A stretch of 24,301 bases of DNA from assembly GCA_009801015.1 (NCBI GenBank), contig VHZZ01000104.1:100207-124507 (forward strand), in the 5' to 3' direction. A model generated the notes under the pieces. The model had not been told where the DNA came from, did not search any database, and saw only the letters and a program-made list of their open reading frames with translations. The stretch is from Silene noctiflora (taxonomy: Eukaryota; Streptophyta; Magnoliopsida; Caryophyllales; Caryophyllaceae). A program made the translations under genes and the position numbers. Positions 20,411-24,301 of the stretch are shown here, piece after piece; the stretch's first letter is position 1, and every line of letters starts with the position of its first letter.

Positions 20411-20634
20411 TAGAGATGGCCAAGAGCACAGGCTGACCCGACCCGCTCGGTTTAGCCCCCTAGCAAACAGCCCGGCCCGGACCGGCCAGATCCGCCCCCC
20501 TCTCTGGCCTAGCCCGGGTCACAATACTCAGACCCGACCCGCCTCTGACCCGATCCCAGCCCGCAGCCCGCCCTCCCCCTTGGCCTGGCCCGGGTCTGAC
20601 CATAAGAGCCCGACCCGTCTCGATGCCACCTCTA
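20411..20634. mobile_element. GC-rich hAT-like MITE (224 bp)
   Basis: CCTCTTAG is duplicated exactly at 20403-20410 and 20635-20642. The termini TAGAGATGGCCA and, on the other strand, TAGAGGTGGCAT are inverted repeats. The interior is strongly GC-rich with many CCCGACCCG and GGCCCGG words, unlike the AT-rich surroundings. No coding capacity is visible. Confidence 0.85.
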
Positions 20635-20642
20635 CCTCTTAG

Positions 20643-20830
20643 GGCCTCTTATTTTGGACTTTAATTTGCTGAACTGAACTGAACTTATAGAAGCTGAATT
20701 AAATTGGACTGAATTTATAGGAACTGAACTGAACTTATAAGAGTTGGACATATAGAAAAATGGGCATAAATTGAACTAAACTTTACCGAGCTGAACTGAA
20801 CGTATACGAACTGCACTGACTTAGAGTGAC
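20643..20830. repeat. degenerate CTGAACTGAACTTATA repeat tract
   Basis: CTGAACTGAACTTATAG-like units recur irregularly (about 20670, 20716, 20790) with diverged copies between. Similar GAACTGAATTG/GAACTTATAGAA words occur at 14390-14450 and CAACTCAGC/CAATTCAATTAAGC words at 21775-21830. These look like relics of one MITE family whose ends are no longer clear. Confidence 0.45.
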
Positions 20831-22440
20831 TTTAACTCTAAAACAACATGGTCTTTCCACCTTCTTTAATTTTAATTCTCTTTTAAATCAATTTTGAATT
20901 AATGAGTGTTATCTTAACTTAAACGGTTTAAATAATAACTTGTACCACTATTCAGAGTTTGCTCCCCAAGAAGTTATGAAGAATGTTAGGCAAAAAAGCA
21001 TTAAGGAAAAATGTATCTAGAAGTGAATGCAAAGCGTTTTGCACAAGTTGAAAACGGATAGTATTTTTCTCATAGTAAGACAAGTGGGAGGAGAAGTGGA
21101 GGAGAAATGAAACACCCTATAAATAGTGTCACTTACATATTATGAGAGAGACACTAATCGTCTTCAGCTTGTGACGGATAATGCCCGTCTTCGACGAGAA
21201 TGTTGAATGTATGTGGTATGGAAATAACGTAAATGATGAGAAATGCATGTGAAAGCCGAAAGAAAAGTCAAGTTGGTAAGACGGCTGCTGCTTCCAAACC
21301 ATTCTTTATGCATTTATTGTCATCCCATTTTCACCCCACCTTCTCTTTCCATGTGCCTTATCATTCCTTATATTTTTTTATAACTAAGGAAAACATTTTG
21401 ATTCTATATATTACATCTAGGTAGAAACTTTTTACCATAGAGAATAAAGGGTAAGAAGCTTAATTAATACTCCCTCCGTTCTCGTCATTTATTGTCCTTT
21501 GGTTTTGACACAAAGACCAAGGAAAAAGGAGGGATCCAATTATAAGATGACAAGTTGATTAAATTAAATGTGAAAGATCAAATTACTCATCAAATGAAAT
21601 CCTAAAATAGAAAGGACAACAATTGACTGAGACACCCCAAAATAGAAAAACCAACAAATGACCGGGACGGAGGGAGTATTTATCATAAAGTCAACGATTA
21701 GGTAATTGATTGTTAGAATATAAGGTTTGGTAGTCGAATAAGCACCACTTAGGCTCTGTTTAATCCGACTTCAGCTCAACTCAGCATCATTTACTCATTT
21801 AGTTTGCTTCAATTCAATTAAGCTAAGTTAGTTTAAGACTTTGAGCCGAAAAGAATAAAGCCTTAGCGGGGATCATTTGGTGACAAAAACTCATCTCCTT
21901 GATGCAAAAAGGTGTTACAATAGCATATAAGCAATAATTGCCTTTAAGGAAGGCCAAAAGAAAAATAGTGTGCCCCTCCAAAGTCTAAAAGGATACGCAA
22001 GAAAACTTGTTTAATTTTCTTAAAACAGAAAGGTTATCAATGATTAGTTTACATAAGAGTGCTTGAGAATGTAGTTATTTAAGGAATTAGAAATGGCATC
22101 TCCCTTAATGCCTTTCTTACTTTACCAAATTACCATTGCTTGTGACAACTGAAGTCTTTGAGGAATAATGTTGTTCCCTTTTCTTCTACTAATGGAGAGT
22201 ACATATGTCGCAATCGTAATGGATCGATAAACAATGGAATATATTATATTTATACCCCTTCTGACTCATCAAATTGTTCACATTTGATTGAAATACTCTT
22301 GAATAAAAAGTAAGAATACCGCATTAATTACCACTTGGCCTTCACCGATGACAACATAAGGGGATCAGATGTACACAGCCATATCCGCATTTTAACTACA
22401 TTGAGAAAATGTTCCCAGTATCAGCTTAATAGAAGCATCA
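20831..22440. other. intergenic stretch with copy B Stowaway and repeat relics
   Basis: Apart from the Stowaway element at 21470-21676, I see only a palindrome-family fragment near 21167 and AACTCAGC-type relic words near 21775-21830. CTATAAATA at 21117-21125 is TATA-like with no gene after it. A 63-codon frame at 21233 has no recognisable features. Confidence 0.45.
21470..21676 (-). mobile_element. Stowaway MITE, copy B (207 bp), inverted relative to copy A
   Basis: The ends are CTCCCTCCGTT and CCGGGACGGAGGGAG, with TA at 21468-21469 and 21677-21678. Its reverse complement follows the element at 10923-11129 along its whole length with scattered substitutions: the TCATTTGTTG, GTGTCTCAGTCAATTG, TCCTTTCTATTTTAGGAT and ACTTGTCATCTTATAATT blocks are all shared. 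Confidence 0.92.
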
Positions 22441-22620
22441 TCTTAAATATTGGCCGATACACAACGTATATTGTTATTTTTCATTATCAGATTGGACAAC
22501 GGTTTTAAATATTGGCCAATACACGACGTATCAGTCTATGTTTATAGGCTTCCCAGCTTACTGCTGATACATGACGTTTCAGTCTTTGTATATAGTCTTG
22601 AACCTGGTTTTACAGTGATC
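22441..22620. repeat. degenerate tandem-like repeat with GATACACGACGTATC motif
   Basis: TTAAATATTGGCCGATACAC (22443) recurs as TTAAATATTGGCCAATACAC (22505), each followed by a(a/g)CGTAT. A third relative is GATACATGACGTTTCAGTCT (22565), matching AATACACGACGTATCAGTCT. Spacing is about 50-60 bp. A 69-codon frame here is made of this repeat (IHDVSVYVY / IHDVSVFVY), so I do not call it a gene. Confidence 0.5.
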
Positions 22621-22753
22621 GAAGATGTTGTCAAGCAAAAGAATCAATTTTCTGATTAATGCAAAGGATACATTCAATATCAAAACTACTGAAACTAAAA
22701 GAAACGGATATGAATCATATGATCATGTAGAGTCGACTAATAATTGAAAAATA

Positions 22754-24084
22754 TTACTCCGTATAAAATAAAACCAATGCTTCTTGATGCAGATTACCCT
22801 TAAATGGAAAAGCAGCATCAATGCCATAATATTTAAGCAACCATTGAGCGCGCATTGAATCAATCTTGCCATCTTTTCCAAAGGCAATAAGGGTATCGGA
22901 TTTGCCCTTAGGAAAAAAATTTGTCGGCCACAGACGAAGCATGAACAGGATCACAATGGCAAACCCACCAAGGCATGGTCTTGAGCTGCTGCAGCTGCAA
23001 ATTATCTAAACCTTGTGCCAATAAAACAATCACCACTTCAAAATCACCATCCTTTTTCTTAAGTTGTTCATACCATTTGATTAGTGTTCGATAGGCATGA
23101 TTATCAAGGAATGACCACTCTGGAGAAGGGATATCCACGAACCCCTAAACACCGAACAACGTCCTCTACATGGGTATCCAGAAATGAATGATGGGGTCCC
23201 ACGACAATGAGCCTATCACCAAAGAATGCGTTAGTTATGCAGAATTCTCGGTGGGAAGTAGCCACCAAGATTTATGCAGCTCGGCAGCTCCAGTAGGGCA
23301 TCATATTCTACCAGTTGCTCGAAGAAGCCATAACTATCGAATATCAATGTAATCTATTGGGGGAACCTCAAAGGTCATCCCAGCATCTATACATTGCTTC
23401 TGGACCATGAGGAGTTTATGATGAATACTCGAAGACAAGTACAGGCATAAAACCACGTATCTGTCTTTCAGTTGTGAAACCTTGATCTCCTTACCAACAC
23501 CATTAGACAGGACCAACTCAGTGTCGGAATTACTATTTACAAGCATTAATGTCGTAGCAAATTGCAGGGACAAAGAAACAACACAACATGATATACTTGG
23601 TATTACTATTTACAAGCGAATTATAATAAACGCGATCACCATCCTTGACACCAAGGAGGAAGTCGGTCTCTTTGTCAGGTAATAACAAAGCCATGATCAC
23701 ATCATACATTGACAATGAGACAGACGACAATAACTCGAAGTTCTCAATCACATCACTACTCGTGTATTCCGGTTCCTCAGATGTTATCGAATCAAGAATA
23801 CGTCTAAAGTCATGATCATCCTTTGCACGACCAGCATTGTCTTCAAGTTCTAGTTAATCGAAATAATCATCTTCATTATCAACAATATCATCTACATCAA
23901 CAATAATATCATCGTCGTCGTTATTTAATATGTCTTTATATGATCCCCTTAATCTATTTGGAATAAGAGGAAAAAAAATACTCCCGAACTGAACGTCTAA
24001 GCTTATTAGGACATATACTTCCGTCTTCAATGAGAATTTGTGTGATTTATACGAGTAATTTACAGGAAATCCACTCCGAATCAA
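22754..24084 (-). pseudogene. decayed nucleoredoxin-like (tandem thioredoxin-fold) gene
   Basis: Several - strand frames together read as a protein with repeated thioredoxin-like units. An acidic N-terminal part (DDDDIIVDVDDIVDNEDD) comes first. It is followed by DFLLGVKDGDRV with KYIMLCCFFVP, then ELVLSNGVGKEIKVSQLKDRYVVLCLYL, then FFGDRLIVVG with GVRGYPFSR. The last part has YRTLIKWYEQLKKKDGDFEV, TMPWW, and LIAFGKDGK with GIDAAFPF. MPW, a DGK turn and YPF/FPF endings recur in plant nucleoredoxins. No WCxxC redox motif is visible. Breaks include an in-frame TAA at 23854, frame changes near 23560, 23340 and 23138, and a shift in a T run near 22915. The last frame ends at 22754. No intron is evident. 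The 5' limit is uncertain. A sieve-element-occlusion protein, which shares the fold, is the main alternative. Confidence 0.6.
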
Positions 24085-24301
24085 ATACGGAAATTACAAA
24101 TTGATCAGATAGAAATAAAATAATCCTTTAACAAATAGGGTAACTTATGTGATAGGAAGAAAGGAAATTTACCTTAATTTTTAGTGATACAAATAAAGTC
24201 GTAAGTCGTAACTAATACAGTACTCCTCTATTCATGTCTATTGTCTATACACCGATGTTATTAGGATCGTGATTCTACTTTGGATCGATGAAGTGGATAG
24301 G

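Noticed and set aside
22450..22659. 69-codon frame with an internal duplication
   Set aside because: The duplicated peptide simply reflects the GATACACGACGTATC DNA repeat, which has indel-like spacing.
22754..24084. Sieve element occlusion (SEO) protein
   Set aside because: The MPW and FPF motifs fit partly, but the repeated units with YPF/FPF ends and DGK turns fit nucleoredoxin better. The alternative remains possible.

Overview
The window looks like nuclear DNA of a flowering plant, most likely a eudicot. It is AT-rich, crowded with non-autonomous DNA transposons and contains a plant-specific transcription factor gene with a GT-AG intron. Some repeat types would suit Caryophyllales, but that is a weak guess. 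Scattered N bases (about 2536-2687 and 13252-13269) mark unresolved sequence. I found no bacterial, organellar or viral gene set, no rRNA, no intact tRNA and no CRISPR array.

The one convincing intact gene is on the + strand: an SHI-RELATED SEQUENCE (SRS) family factor close to LATERAL ROOT PRIMORDIUM 1. It has two coding exons (to 16206, and 17026-17384) around an 819-bp intron. A TATA box lies at 15292 and a pyrimidine-rich leader follows. The first in-frame ATG is at 15714, but the frame is open far upstream and a strong 3' splice site lies at 15537, so the true N-terminus is unsettled.

Two broken genes lie on the - strand. At 3179-4021 is a 5'-truncated LINE retrotransposon carrying the end of its reverse transcriptase ORF (zf-RVT domain), its 3' UTR and its poly(A) tail. 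At 22754-24084 is a decayed gene encoding tandem thioredoxin-like domains of nucleoredoxin type, with stops and frameshifts.

Most of the rest is transposon-derived. hAT-type elements with 8-bp target duplications lie at 1862-2404, 8761-9016, 13054-13609, 20021-20162 and 20411-20634, with a degenerate one at 15024-15272. Two PIF/Tourist-like elements share one TTA at 6709-7067 and 7071-7314. Stowaway-like elements lie at 5953-6221, 10923-11129 and 21470-21676. A Mutator-like element with long inverted repeats lies at 10381-10888. An unassigned ~145-bp palindrome-ended family has copies at 7653-7797, 8125-8269 and 11583-11730. A probable tRNA-derived SINE head lies at 5396-5451, and a two-unit tandem repeat at 18161-18684. 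The far left (1-1250) pairs an A-rich tract with a GGT-rich tract.

I see no multi-gene system. The window reads as one developmental regulator in a repeat-rich intergenic landscape. The points of most interest are the unusual 5' end of the SRS gene, the GC-rich transposon ending 19 bp before its TATA box, the inverted Stowaway pair flanking it, and the subterminal motif arrays in the hAT elements.
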